Shown: positions 41,786-51,998 of the stretch, piece after piece
How positions within the stretch are numbered: the first letter of the stretch is position 1
How the letters are laid out: each line of letters opens with the position of its first letter
Assembly: GCA_034359265.1 (NCBI GenBank)
Contig: CP136894.1
Span: 25,078,501 to 25,142,500, forward strand
Length of the DNA: 64,000 nt
Origin: Canna indica
Lineage: Eukaryota > Streptophyta > Magnoliopsida > Zingiberales > Cannaceae
Reading direction: 5' to 3'
Notes under the pieces: generated by a model
Database searches by the model: none
Told to the model about the DNA's origin: nothing
What the model saw: the letters and a program-made list of their open reading frames with translations, nothing else
Program-made: the position numbers and the translations under genes

Positions 41786-44700
41786 AAATATATATTTTTA
41801 TGTACAAAATATATTTTATAATTATATTTTATTTTTTTGCCTCGCCTCGTTATGGCGCGCGTCGTAACCTTACGCCTTGCACCATAGCTCCAAGAGCCCT
41901 TTGCGCCTTTGTGCGCCTTGCGCCATTTACAACTATGCATGACACCCACATCCCAATTTTTCCATTCCTATACCCCATGCCCATGTAATAGGAAAATTGT
42001 GGTTGTCAATGGTTCTTTAGCCACTTGCAGGATTTGGAGATATACATCTCACACCCACTCTCACCCTTAAAAATGTCCTTTATGTACCAAAATTACCAGC
42101 CAACCTCATTTCCATTCAAAAGCTTACTAATGATCTTAAATGCTATGTTATTTTCTCTTCCTCTGACTGTGTTGTACAGGACCAAAGCTCGGGGAGGAGG
42201 ATTGGACTTGCTAAGGAAAGGAGCGACCTTTACCACCTTGAATCATTTCGGAAAAGTAAGAGAAATTTGTCATTGTCTTTTCAGTTCCTCAAATAAAGAC
42301 ACCATTTGGTTATGTCATTGTCGCTTAGGTCACCCATCCCTTAAAGTTTTGAAAGTTATGTTTCCTCATTTGTTTAAAGGATTAGATATTTTTGAATTTC
42401 ATTGTGATATTTGTGAGTTGGCAAAACACTCTCGTGCATCTTTCCCTATGAGCAATAAAAGAAGCTTACATCCTTTTCATTTGATTCATAGTGATATATG
42501 GGGTCCCTCTACTGTACCCAATGTCTCTGGAGCTTGTTGGTTTTTATCCTTAATTGATGATTGTACACAAGTTACATGGTTATTTCTTCTTAAGCAAAAA
42601 TATGAGATTAGCTCTGTCATACCAAACTTCCACTCAATGATTCAAAATCAATTTGGGGTTAAAATAAAGAGTTTTAGGACAGACAATACTAGAGACTACA
42701 TTAACCCGACTTTGTCATCATACTTTCAATCTAAGGGCATTATCCATGATTCATCATGCGTTAACACACCTCGACAAAATGGCTTAGCTAAAAGGAAAAA
42801 TGGGCATCTATTAAACACCACTAGAGCTTTACTCTTCCAAGGGAATGTTCCTAAGTCTTATTGGGGGGAAGTAGTTCTTACTACCACATATATGATAAAT
42901 AGACTTCCTTCTCCCGTGTTAGATAACCAAAGCCCCTTAGGCATCCTTAACAGTTTCCACCCTCACGTCAGAACCTCCAATGGCCTCAAACCTAGGGTAT
43001 TTGGGTGCACCTCCTTTCTTCATATCCATAGCCAACATAGAGGTAAACTTGACCCTCGAGCAATCAAATGTGTGTTCCTTGGTTATTCATCCACTCAAAA
43101 AGATACAAGTGTTATCATCCTCCATCAAAAAGGTTTTACATCAGTGCAGATGTTACTTTCACAGAAAATAAACCTTATATTCCCAAGTCCTCTCTTTAGG
43201 GGGGAGAATTCACGAATGGAAGAAAGCACTTGTGAATCCTTTGAACCTCTTATACTTGATCTTCGTCATGATTCTCGTGGCGTTGAGTCCGTTGACCCTA
43301 TGATTTCTAACCCAAGTACATCTGAGTCACCTAATCCTCTCTCTGAACCAGCCTTAACCAGAGTTGAACCTGTGTTATCTCCTGCTCCAACTTGAAATTT
43401 CTCTCAAGTGTATTCAAGGAGGATGGCTATTCCCGAAGCGACACAAGTTCAAGAATTCAACTCTAACTCTGGGAATTAGACCATGGTATGTTCTGAGCAG
43501 TCTTTACATACACAATCTGTTGAAACCGACTTGGATCCCACAAATGATCTAGATCTTCCTATTGCTGATAGGAAAGGTACAAGAGAATGGACAAAAAGTC
43601 CTCTCTATCCCCTATCACATTATGTTTCTCTTAAGCACCTATCACCAACCCACAAAAAATTCATTGTGAGTCTAAACACAATTGCTATTCCAAACACTAT
43701 TCCTGAGGCATTGGCAAAAAGGGAATTGAGGGATGCTATGAGAGAAGAGATGAGTGCACTAGAAAAAAAATAAAACTGGGGAGATTATTAACAAACCAAG
43801 AGGGAAGAATATTGTTGATTGTAAGTGGATTTTCACACTAAAATATAAGGCTGATGGATCCCTTGAAAGATATAAAGCAAGATTGATAGCAAAAGGGTAC
43901 ACTCAAACTTATGGGGTGGATTATCAAGAGACTTTTGCCCCTATTGCAAAAATGAACACTATTATAATTCTATTGGCCTTGGGTGCTCATTTTAATTGGC
44001 AACTCCTACAGTATGATGTTAAGAATGCATTTCTTCACGGTGACTTAGATGAAGAAATCTATATGAGTATTCCAACTAAGACAGATAACAAGGTATGCAA
44101 ACTAAGAAAGGCTCTTTATGGGTTAAAACAATCTCCGGGAGCATGGTTTGGAAGATTTGCCAAGGTCATGAAGGAGTCAGGGTACAAACAAAGCCAAGGT
44201 GACCATACTCTCTTCATTAAACATTCAACTGCAAGGGGAGTGACAACTCTTCTAGTCTATGTAGATGACATTAATGTGACCAGAAATGATAAGAGAAAGA
44301 TGCATGAATTGAAGCAGAGGCTTATAAAAGAGTTTGAGATAAAAATACTAGAGAAACTGAAGTACTTCCTTGGTATTGAAGTGGCATATTCCACACAAGG
44401 GATTTTTATATCTCAGCAAAAGTACGTGGCTGATTTGTTGGGCAGAAATAGGGAAGATTGGGTGCAAACCAGTTCTACTCCAATGGATCCAAACCGTAAG
44501 TTAGGAAAAGCTAAAGAAGAACCAACGGTTGATAAAAGGATGTACCAGAGATTGGTTGGAAGACTCATATATCTTGCTCACACTCGGCCAGATATAGCAT
44601 ACTGATCAGTAAATTCATGCATGATACAAGAGAACCTCATCTACAAGCTGCTTATAGAGTACTACATTACTTGAAAGGTAACCTAGGGAAAGAAATTTTG

Positions 44701-47344
44701 TTCATTGCTCTTGAAGCTTATACAGATGCTACTATGCAGGATCCCTAGTAGATAGAAGATCAACCGCAAGATATTGTACTTTTCTTGGAGGCAACCTAAT
44801 AACTTCGAGGAGCAAGAAGCAGAATGTGGTGACAAGGTCGTCAGCTGAATTAGAGCTCATAGCTATTGCCCAAGGATTGTGTGAATTACTTTGGTTGAAG
44901 ATTATTCTTGATGATATGAGAATCAAATGGGAAGGCCCTATGAAGCTCTACTGTGACAACAAGTCAGCCATCAATATTGCTCATAATCCTATACAACATG
45001 ATATGACAAAACATATTGACATTGATAGGCATTTCATCAAAGAAAAGTTGGAGGAAGGGTTAGTGTTTATGTCTTATGTTCCTTCAGAACATCAGTCGTT
45101 TTAACAAAGGGACTAAACAGCTCAAGTTTTCCTGATCTTGTATTCAAGCTAGGAATGGAAGACATATATTCCTCAGCTTGAGGGGGAGTGTTGAAGATTT
45201 GTGTATACAGTACATAATTAGGTGTATATGAGCTGTAATATTAGTTTAGGAAATCATTTAATTAGAGGGATTTGATTAGATATGAGTAATTAATCCTCAG
45301 ATTTAGAATAATTAGCTTCCTATCTTATCTCTTGTAATATTCTCCTGTAATATTTCTTCCTAGCTTATCTCTTGTAATATCCTGTAGATGTAATATCATT
45401 GGAGAAATAAGAGAAGGATTATTCCCTACAATTTGTGTTATTCAATGGATGTCTCAAGTGCATCTATTCAACTTGTGTAACCTCAGCATATATGAGCAAA
45501 AGGAAAACAAACATATTTTGCAAACGAGAACTTGCTGAAACTACAGTAGTAACTTTCAACCAAACATAATTAATTAATAAAACATAGTAGTAAAATTTCT
45601 AAAAATATGTGAACAGATCTATACAAGGGTGGATCTACAGATCCAGTGTTGGTAATTGATGCTACTGGCTCAAAAACCAAAAAATATACCTCCCTTATCT
45701 AATATCAAACTATGCTAAACCTTAAAATTTAGCTTGTCGTTGTCAGATCAATCAAATTTGTCGAAACCAAACTAGTCGAATCAAACATCTTACTTTCTCA
45801 TACTTCATGTTTTTTAAAAAAGTTTTTCCCACTCACCAATTGATAAAGAGCTCTGTGATTAGATTGATTTCACTTGATTGACAAAAGGACTGATATTGAC
45901 TATAATATCTTAGAGTAACTGTATTTAACAGCAAAGAATAAGCATGAGCAGAAAAACCTCAGTTAGATTATAGAAACAAGAATTGGCAACGCATATGTCA
46001 AAGGTGACAGCATACATAGTCCAAAAGGTGTATTTTTTTTATATTTCATAAGGGGAAAGACTGCTAGTAGCTTGAAGCAACAAAAGTTTACTATTCATTA
46101 GAACAAAATAGCCAGAAGTTGTTGGGCTAATTAAAAATTATCAGGTAAACTTTTGTAGCTTGATCGTTGAAACATTATGATTGTGCTAAACATGCAATTT
46201 TAAGTTTAATTGCATTACAAATAACAACATAACCACATACAGCATGACAAGTCATGAATAAATTGTGGGCAAAGGCTATAGGCTGCAATGGATTCAAAAC
46301 AGTTATTTTAAACAACCAAAAAATATACAAGCAAACAAGGTTAATGCATCATTGCCAGCAGAAAATTCAGAATACCAAGTCATTTACTGAACTGAAATGA
46401 AAAAGAAAATAAATTATGTTACCTTCTCTGCCTCCACAACCACCATAAGCCGACTAAGAATCTCTTGATCCGATAACCTTGAGAAGCGAACAAGAGCACA
46501 TCTACTCTGTATTGGCTCAATTATTTTAGACGAGGTGTTGCATGCAAGAGCAAACCTCGTGGTGTTTGAATAAATCTCCATTGTCCTTCTCAGTGCTTGC
46601 TGTGCCCCAGACGTCATACTGCATGTATTTTCCAAAATCATGTCACGATCACCAAAAAAGCAGTCACAAGTAGCAAAAAGATTACATTTTTCACTGAAAA
46701 ACAAACCAAGCCCATCAGATTACCTATCTGCCTCGTCCAAAATTATAACCTTGTGCCGGCCTGGAGGCAGTGTCACTTTCTTCTGAGCAAACATTTTGAT
46801 CTTGTTCCTCACAACATCAATACCCCTGCATGATTCCATCAAATTATGCAATCAAGCGAAGAATGCACATAAAGGAGCTCAAGATGCACAGGCGCAGAAA
46901 CGCATAAAATCCAAAAGGGTTTTGAGGATACCTGTCATCGGATGCATTCAACTCGAGAACGGCCTCACGGTAATTGGGCCCTAACAGCTCGTGCGCGAGG
47001 GCAAGGATGCTCGTGGTCTTCCCGGTGCCAGGAGGGCCCTAGGAACGGAGTTCGTAAGGTCAATGTACTCAAGGATCACTTCTTGAAACCCCAACATGTG
47101 ATTTTGGTATCGTAGGGTTTTTGAACTCGCAGTGAGAAATCGGAGCGGAGAGAGGAAGGAAGCTTACCGAGAGAATGAGATTGGGCATGTTGCCATCGTG
47201 GGCGATGACCTCGAGGCGGGAGATGGCGTCGGTGTTGCCGACGATGTCAGAGACCTTGGAAGGGCGGTACTTCTCGACCCAGGGGATGTCGTAGGAGTTG
47301 GTCGAGGAAGAGGACGATGGAGGAGGAGCGGAAGACGAGGCCAT
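39606..47344 (-). CDS. RFC2: Replication factor C subunit 2 (clamp-loader ATPase), seven exons, apparently intact
   Basis: RFC2 is a small subunit of the five-protein clamp loader that opens PCNA and loads it on primed DNA in the nucleus. Exons (minus strand): 47344-47168, 47038-46932, 46825-46724, 46618-46423, 40197-40069, 39991-39797 and 39716-39606. All introns have GT and AG ends and the phases fit, giving 1017 bp or 338 residues, close to the usual length. Motifs: [17 protein letters not shown] (RFC box, residues 21-37), GPPGTGKT (Walker A, residue 60 on), VIILDEADS (Walker B) and IQSRC (sensing arginine). The end is [10 protein letters not shown]. Start chosen at the first ATG, giving a Ser/Pro-rich N-terminus before [10 protein letters not shown]. 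Intron 4 is 6.2 kb because of a copia insertion in the opposite orientation. No stop or frameshift was seen. Confidence 0.95.
40295..40340. repeat. Left copy of 46-bp direct duplication flanking the intronic copia
   Basis: The 46 bp just before the 5' LTR (TTCAATGGATGTCTCAAGTG to GTGTAACCTCAG) are identical to 45441-45486 just after the 3' LTR. Copia integrase normally makes a 5-bp duplication. Confidence 0.9.
40341..40598 (+). repeat. 5' LTR of intronic copia (258 bp)
   Basis: Followed directly by TGGTATCAAAGCCCTAGG (40599-40616), the primer binding site. Confidence 0.9.
40617..40954 (+). pseudogene. Leader, residual gag and protease start of intronic copia
   Basis: After a CT-rich leader, about 200 bp remain of gag (GTCAACCTCCCAAACCATGG and on) joined to the protease start [16 protein letters not shown] (DSGA is the aspartic protease motif). 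The frame is cut at 40954 by the MITE-like insert. Most of gag, including the zinc knuckle, is missing. Confidence 0.65.
40955..41937. mobile_element. MITE-like composite insert with GC-rich inverted ends
   Basis: Ends CATAGTTTGAAATGGCGC and, inverted, CATAGTTGTAAATGGCGC. Copia protease codons stop before it and resume after it. ATGAC occurs on both sides (40950-40954, 41939-41943), a possible 5-bp duplication. The interior has a second foldback-like zone of TACCGGTAT / CGGTACGG words (about 41135-41240 and 41640-41735), a (TA)n run (41738-41783) and a solo LTR. It resembles the GGCGC/TACCGG non-autonomous elements common in plants, superfamily not settled. Confidence 0.65.
41239..41475 (-). 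mobile_element. Solo LTR, 237 bp, nested in the MITE-like insert
   Basis: Starts and ends TGTTGGGA...TCCCAACA. On the minus strand a TATA box (CTTATATAAAT, near 41413) and a downstream transcribed part (GTTCGACG... region) are in the order of an LTR. Flanking five bases GATAT and GGTAC agree only 3 of 5. Confidence 0.7.
42025..43395 (+). CDS. Copia gag-pre-integrase and integrase (defective)
   Basis: A 456-residue open segment. Zinc-binding part HCRLGHPS...[16 protein letters not shown] (about residues 92-147). Integrase core: [11 protein letters not shown] (first Asp), [11 protein letters not shown] (second Asp), [20 protein letters not shown]. At the last motif most copia proteins have AERKN, where the Glu is the third catalytic residue; here it is Lys, so integration activity should be lost. 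Then [20 protein letters not shown] and [12 protein letters not shown]. The ATG at 42025 is arbitrary: the polyprotein began in gag. Confidence 0.85.
   Translation: MQDLEIYISHPLSPLKMSFMYQNYQPTSFPFKSLLMILNAMLFSLPLTVLYRTKARGGGLDLLRKGATFTTLNHFGKVREICHCLFSSSNKDTIWLCHCRLGHPSLKVLKVMFPHLFKGLDIFEFHCDICELAKHSRASFPMSNKRSLHPFHLIHSDIWGPSTVPNVSGACWFLSLIDDCTQVTWLFLLKQKYEISSVIPNFHSMIQNQFGVKIKSFRTDNTRDYINPTLSSYFQSKGIIHDSSCVNTPRQNGLAKRKNGHLLNTTRALLFQGNVPKSYWGEVVLTTTYMINRLPSPVLDNQSPLGILNSFHPHVRTSNGLKPRVFGCTSFLHIHSQHRGKLDPRAIKCVFLGYSSTQKDTSVIILHQKGFTSVQMLLSQKINLIFPSPLFRGENSRMEESTCESFEPLILDLRHDSRGVESVDPMISNPSTSESPNPLSEPALTRVEPVLSPAPT
43396..44605 (+). pseudogene. Copia linker and reverse transcriptase
   Basis: After a stop at 43393 the linker resumes ([20 protein letters not shown] near 43602). 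A frameshift follows at about 43770. The RT (43883-44605) reads [58 protein letters not shown] and [13 protein letters not shown], the YVDD active site. Then [20 protein letters not shown] and [18 protein letters not shown], ending at a TGA. Confidence 0.85.
44606..45104 (+). pseudogene. Copia RNase H, broken
   Basis: Contains [10 protein letters not shown] then a stop, [12 protein letters not shown] and [20 protein letters not shown], then [19 protein letters not shown] and [20 protein letters not shown]. Standard copia RNase H order with at least two breaks. Confidence 0.8.
45189..45440 (+). repeat. 3' LTR of intronic copia (252 bp)
   Basis: Preceded by the polypurine tract (45175-45188) and followed immediately by the right copy of the 46-bp duplication. 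Confidence 0.9.
45441..45486. repeat. Right copy of 46-bp direct duplication
   Basis: Identical to 40295-40340. After it the original intron continues with CATATATGAGC. Confidence 0.9.
45487..46422 (-). other. Original part of RFC2 intron 4
   Basis: AT-rich sequence between the copia element and exon 4. No other element or exon seen. Without the insertion the intron would be about 1.1 kb. Confidence 0.7.
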
Positions 47345-47839
47345 GGGTTCCTGCTTGAACCTTGGACGCCGCTAAGGCAGGCAGAGGAGGGAGAGGGCGG
47401 GAGCTCAAAACCCTTATCTTTATTGGAGGGAAGAAGCGAGCACGAGGGCAAAGGCGAGGCGAGGCAAAATTTCGTCTTTCGGCTGTATTTTTCTGAGGGT
47501 TTGATGGATTCTGTGAAATGTGAAACCCGTGAACATTTTGGATCCACGTGACTTGGTCGGGTTGGTTCAACTCACAATGTTAATTTTTAAAGCCTCATTT
47601 AGTATCCCAATTTTAAATTTCAGATTTTAATTTTGAATACTAATTTTTGAAAGAGAAAATTTTGAATTTTAATTTTAATTAATAAGTTTTTAATTCAATT
47701 TTAATTTTAATTAATCACAAAAAAAAAAAAAATATGATTAACCGAACATTTATCATCTCTACGTTCTATTGCTAAAATCCAAATAAAATATTAAGGTTGG
47801 GTCTCATCAATCAATAAGCAAGAGAAATAATAAAAAGAA
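47345..47839 (-). promoter_or_regulatory. Upstream region of RFC2
   Basis: The stretch immediately before the start codon is GC-richer, then 47580-47730 is made of AATTTTAATT-like runs. It should contain the 5' untranslated region and promoter. I could not fix a TATA box or the transcription start. Confidence 0.4.
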
Positions 47840-48427
47840 GAATAAATTACATGGAACCTCCTTGATTATAGTCGATGTGTGCAAAGACTACCTAAACTAC
47901 CAAGTGTGCATGGAACCCCCGCGATTATATTTTTTGTTCAAATAATTCATCTCCGTTAACTCGTCCGTTAGTAACTTAACAGTAAAACTCCCACGTGCGC
48001 AGAATCTCCCTCCTTAGTGCCACGTGGCAGCAATCTCCATCATCTATCTCATCCGACGGCCATCATTTCATCTTCTACCCATCCCTCACGCGGTGGTGGC
48101 GGAGGTCACCGAAGGCGGTGGCGGCGGCGGTGGTGGAGTCTACAGCAAGGGTAGGAGTGTAGGTAGGTGAGAGATTGGTAGAAGAATAAGTGATGACCAT
48201 CGGATGAGATGGAGGGTGGAGATTGCTGCCACGTAGTGCTGAGGAGGGAGATTCTGCGCACGTGAGAGTTTTACTGTTAAATTATTAACGAGTAGGCTAA
48301 CGGAGGGGGATTATTTGAATAAAAAGTATAGTCGCGAGAGGTTCTGTGCACACTTGGTAGTTTAGATAGTCTTTGCGCACATCGACTATAGTCGAGGGGG
48401 GTTCTGTGTAATTTATCCTAAAAAAAT
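47831..48427. mobile_element. Long-TIR Mutator-like MITE upstream of RFC2 (579 bp)
   Basis: Element 47840-48418 consists of two inverted arms of about 235 bp (47840-48077 and 48176-48418), 85-90 percent alike by eye, around a GGTGGCGG-rich centre. Ends are GAATAAATTAC and GTAATTTATCC. Flanks TAAAAAGAA and TAAAAAAAT agree in 7 of 9, fitting a 9-bp Mutator-type duplication. Both arms contain CACGTG/CACGTGG words. Confidence 0.85.
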
Positions 48428-48900
48428 GAAATGGTTTATGACAAGCAAGTCATGAAAAGAATGAAGTTTGTGGCATCTAAAAAGCTGTGAAGTCCATTTG
48501 AATCCACGAGGAAAGCCATGAAGAAATACCAATAATCTAACATGAGAAAAACAAGCTACGCAGGTTGCCAATGAGTTTATCACTCTCTATTTATAGTCGA
48601 CCATTAGACCCATGTGAAAGAAACTTGGCACAAAATCCTAGCAAAACCCACACTTCCACCCGATGATGAAAGAGAATAAAAGTCAATAGTATCTTAAATA
48701 TTTAGGATGTTAGGGTTCAATAATTTGTCCAGGTCAATTATAAATTAAAATTGACTTCAAATGAGCTTTTTATATTGACAGGTCCAACAAGTAAATTATA
48801 TTCAGTATCTATTTTGAAAGAAAGATAAAGTAGATTGACATGTACTCTATAAGACTAAAACAAAAGGAATAATTGATTCAATATCTAGACAAAAAGAACC
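48428..48900. other. Spacer, nothing recognised
   Basis: AT-rich, probably transposon debris. It joins the CACTA fragment at about 48895. Confidence 0.3.
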
Positions 48901-49092
48901 GCAGATGACTTTTATCAAGAAAATAATCCTCTTGAACTGCACCAAGTTAACCCAATACTCGAGGATGTGGACAATAATGTGCATCCTCAATTACAAGTAG
49001 AAGATGTCGATGAGGACAATAACAAAGTAGAGGAAGGAGATAATGTTGACGAGGATGCCTTAGATGATGAGTATAACACTTTTAAATTTTAA
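48901..49092 (+). pseudogene. CACTA-3 fragment: acidic C-terminus of TNP2
   Basis: 64 codons in frame to a TAA: ADDFYQENNPLELHQVNPIL, EDVDNNVHPQLQVEDVDEDN, EEGDNVDEDALDDEYNTFKF. It matches the tail of the CACTA-2 protein (DFYQEDNPP...). No transposase core is attached. Confidence 0.75.
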
Positions 49093-49239
49093 TAGTGAAG
49101 AGGAAAACTATTACTCGAGTGACAACAATAGCAATAAAGAATAAATCTAAGATTCGTATATTTAATCAATTATGTATTCCCTTTTGATCAAAATTATCTA
49201 ATTTATATATAATATTTAATTATATTATTTTTGACAGCT

Positions 49240-49287
49240 ATGTCGAGAGGAGCATATATCTGCAAACCACGACGGTTACCACCTGGA
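49240..49287 (+). pseudogene. CACTA-3 fragment: start of second gene
   Basis: After an AG acceptor-like TTGACAG, an ATG opens MSRGAYICKPRRLPPG, at the same distance from the TNP2 stop as in CACTA-2 (MSRARSR). The frame is lost at 49287, where gypsy-like sequence begins. Confidence 0.55.
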
Positions 49288-50493
49288 GTGGACTAGAACT
49301 ATTGGGCCTGATCGAATTAGGCCCAGCAGCGCCTCACGATCCAACTCGAACCAAGCCAGACGGCTCCGCCTAGGGGCTTCACCCGGCCATAAAACCTGAC
49401 TCGAGCCAGACTAAATGGCTCCACTCGGGTATACATGGACATCCACTCCCTTACTCGACTACTCACGTGCGGTCCTGCCTTACGCTCCTGGGCGAGCTCG
49501 GGTTGAACCTCCCGAGTGCAATGTTCGACCATAGATCCACTATTTCTGACTCTACCATCAATACGCAAGGTCGCTTCTAGAACTAGCCTAGCTTGGCACT
49601 AGATTCCATCGTTACTACTTAAACCTCTGAAACAACTTCGGAGCCATCACAGAAGGTCCAGCCTCAAACAAAGATTCTCCCTTCATAGGAAACAAAGCAT
49701 TACCGACAGCAAAAACTTGACTACCAAATCAGCAAGGACATGTTACAAAACAAAAACAAAAAATATGTATGCTTAAATAAGCCCACGAATGAGCAATTAT
49801 CAAACAAAAGGGAAAATAATTAACCCTAGAAAGTTATCAAGCCGGCCCACTCACGGGCAAACAAAAAATTCAAATATTTACTATGAAGGGATCACATCAG
49901 CCTTGGTAGGCACGATGGGAGCATCCCTCTCCTATCGTCCCTTGGAGAAAATGAGCACTGGACCAGAGTCGCAGTTGAAGATTCCCCTCTAAGGGACCAA
50001 GAAAAATCCTCCTCAGCCTTAGGATTCACCAGGACACCATCCCTAACTTCTTTAAGGAAGTCAACTCTAGAAAAATCAACGTCATGAGCAAAGAGCTTAG
50101 CATGTTCTACCGCTCTTTCAGAACCCTCAATTTACATTGCGAGGGCACCATCCCGAAGGCATCTCATCTCATCCTCAAGAGCTTGCCTTGCCAAGCTGCA
50201 CCTCCTAACCTCAGCCTTGGTTTCCTTAGCCTCGGTCTTCAAATAGGAACTCTCCGCCACCTCTGCAGTAAGATCAAGGTAAAGCATTTCCAATTTCGCC
50301 ATGAACTTGATCCACCTTCGTTATCCGAGCAGCATACTAGGAAACAACGACATTCAGACGCGCGACTTCATCAATTTTCGCCATCGATACCCTTTCCACT
50401 TCAACCATCTTGAGCCTCGGTGCTTCAAGCTCATAGACTCTCGGAGTCCATCGACATAGACTCTCTTATCTTGCTCAACAGAAGTTGGACATG
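49288..50493 (-). pseudogene. Gypsy debris with coiled-coil reading frame, cut by copia LTR
   Basis: 49288-49620 is GC-rich LTR-like sequence. On the minus strand from about 50330 to 49985 one frame reads MLYLDLTAEVAESSYLKTEA, KETKAEVRRCSLARQALEDE and FAHDVDFSRVDFLKEVRDGV with one internal stop. Such coiled-coil frames of unknown role are found in plant gypsy (Tat-like) elements. The copia LTR starts at 50494. Confidence 0.45.
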
Positions 50494-51998
50494 TTGGGTG
50501 AAATGGCCACACTAGAGGGGAGTGAATAGTGTGTTAACTAATCAATTAGCCTACATCCGATTTTAATCGTTTCTTAAATTATTTAGGCAATTCACAATTG
50601 TACGACTAAATGCGGAAGCAAAAATAAATCAATTAAACACAAACAAAGATAGCAATGCTAACACAGAGATTTATAGTGGTTCGGCCCTAATGCCTACTCC
50701 ACTACCTAAGCACCCCGCTTAGGATTTCCAAACTAAGTTTACTAGATTAAATTGATTCCCTTACATAGAGGACTTTGACTCGAAGAGTCTCACTCTTAAT
50801 CTAAGGCACTTTCACACCCGAAAGTCTCCGCCTTCTTACCGAGAGCACTCTTCCACCTCAACCCTAAGGGGCAACTCAACTAATCCTAGTAAACTACGTT
50901 TACACAAGTGGCTTTACACCTTATACACTAAGGATACCACTCAATCACAAGACCTAACACTAGGTCTACTTACACGTTCAAATACAATAAAATAAATCAC
51001 AAAAATACACAAGTAATGGAGCAAATAATTAATACAATAAATACTTAGCTCCAAACATGAGTTCTAGTTCCTCTTGATGCCTCAATGATGAATCGTTCAA
51101 GGCTTGAAGGCAAGATCAAAGATGTATTATGGAAACTAGGGCTTATCAGAGGGATGACTCAAGAAATGCTTTGAGAATGATCAATAATGGCTCAATGGAA
51201 GCTTGGATCAATTGTTAAGAGCAGTTAATGAAGGATAAAGAGGAGTATTTATAACCCCTTAACTGAACGGTAGCTCAACGGGCAAAAAACTAGCCATTTT
51301 CGTCGTTCGGTCGCTTGTTGATCGATCGTCGGTATTTTTTTCTGTTCGTTTGGGTTCCAACTTCGCTAAGTCTACTTATATAACATTTATTAACTTCAAG
51401 TTAATAACTTTAAAACATAAATATTATATAAGGATTACCCTCCATTTGGATTCAATAAAAATATCTAAAAAATTAAAATCCTTAAGAATCAAAAACTAGT
51501 TTTTGGGGTCTAGTACAAATTTTTCGAAAACGGAAATTTTATCATCTTTCGGGTCAAATATAGGTAGGCTAAAGGCTTTCAAAAATTTCTTAAAAATACC
51601 TTGTTATCTAATTTCTACCTAAGGAACAATTACCGCCATTTTTTATGTCAAGAAAATGTCTAGGTCATATAGCTCTCCAATGAGCTCCCTAGGGTATTTC
51701 AGGACGATTTTCGAGTTTTCATATTTTGGGATCCGGGGATGGTTTTTGGGTTCTTATGCATCATCATGAGGATTTTACAATGTATCTAGACACCCTAAAC
51801 CTAAACTCTAACTTCTTGAAGAATCTGAGTGCAACGACCAACGTCCTTCCGATTTTCTGATTTTTTCGATATTTCCGATTGAGGACATCGTGTGCTAACC
51901 AATATGGAACCTGAAAGATTTCTCAATGAAACATTAGTTCCATGTTTGTTATCATCAAAACCGAGATTAAGACCAAGGTTGAAAACCTTAAGCCAACA
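50494..51998 (-). repeat. 3' LTR of gag-only element (1505 bp)
   Basis: Minus strand TGTTGGCTTAAGGTTTTCAA ... GGCCATTTCACCCAACA. The polypurine tract adjoins its start. Five bases after its end on the plus-left side are GGACA. Confidence 0.9.

Larger units (their letters stand above)
40341..45440 (+). mobile_element. Ty1-copia retrotransposon in RFC2 intron 4
   Basis: 5' LTR 40341-40598 and 3' LTR 45189-45440 start TGTTGAAGATTTGTGTATAC and end CCTACAATTTGTGTTA. They differ by about 11 substitutions and one 6-bp indel, so the insertion is not recent. The primer binding site TGGTATCAAAGC (40599) resembles the tRNA-Met site usual in copia, and the polypurine tract CTTGAGGGGGAG precedes the 3' LTR. 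Gag is nearly all deleted; integrase, RT and RNase H remain with defects. The element is on the strand opposite to RFC2 and ends 143 bp from exon 5. Confidence 0.9.

Noticed and set aside
41599..41988. Frames rich in Ile-Tyr repeats
   Set aside because: Translation of the (TA)n run at 41738-41783.
47132..47570. Open frames overlapping RFC2 exon 1
   Set aside because: Shadow frames of exon 1 and its GC-rich leader; RFC2 has clear domain and splice support.
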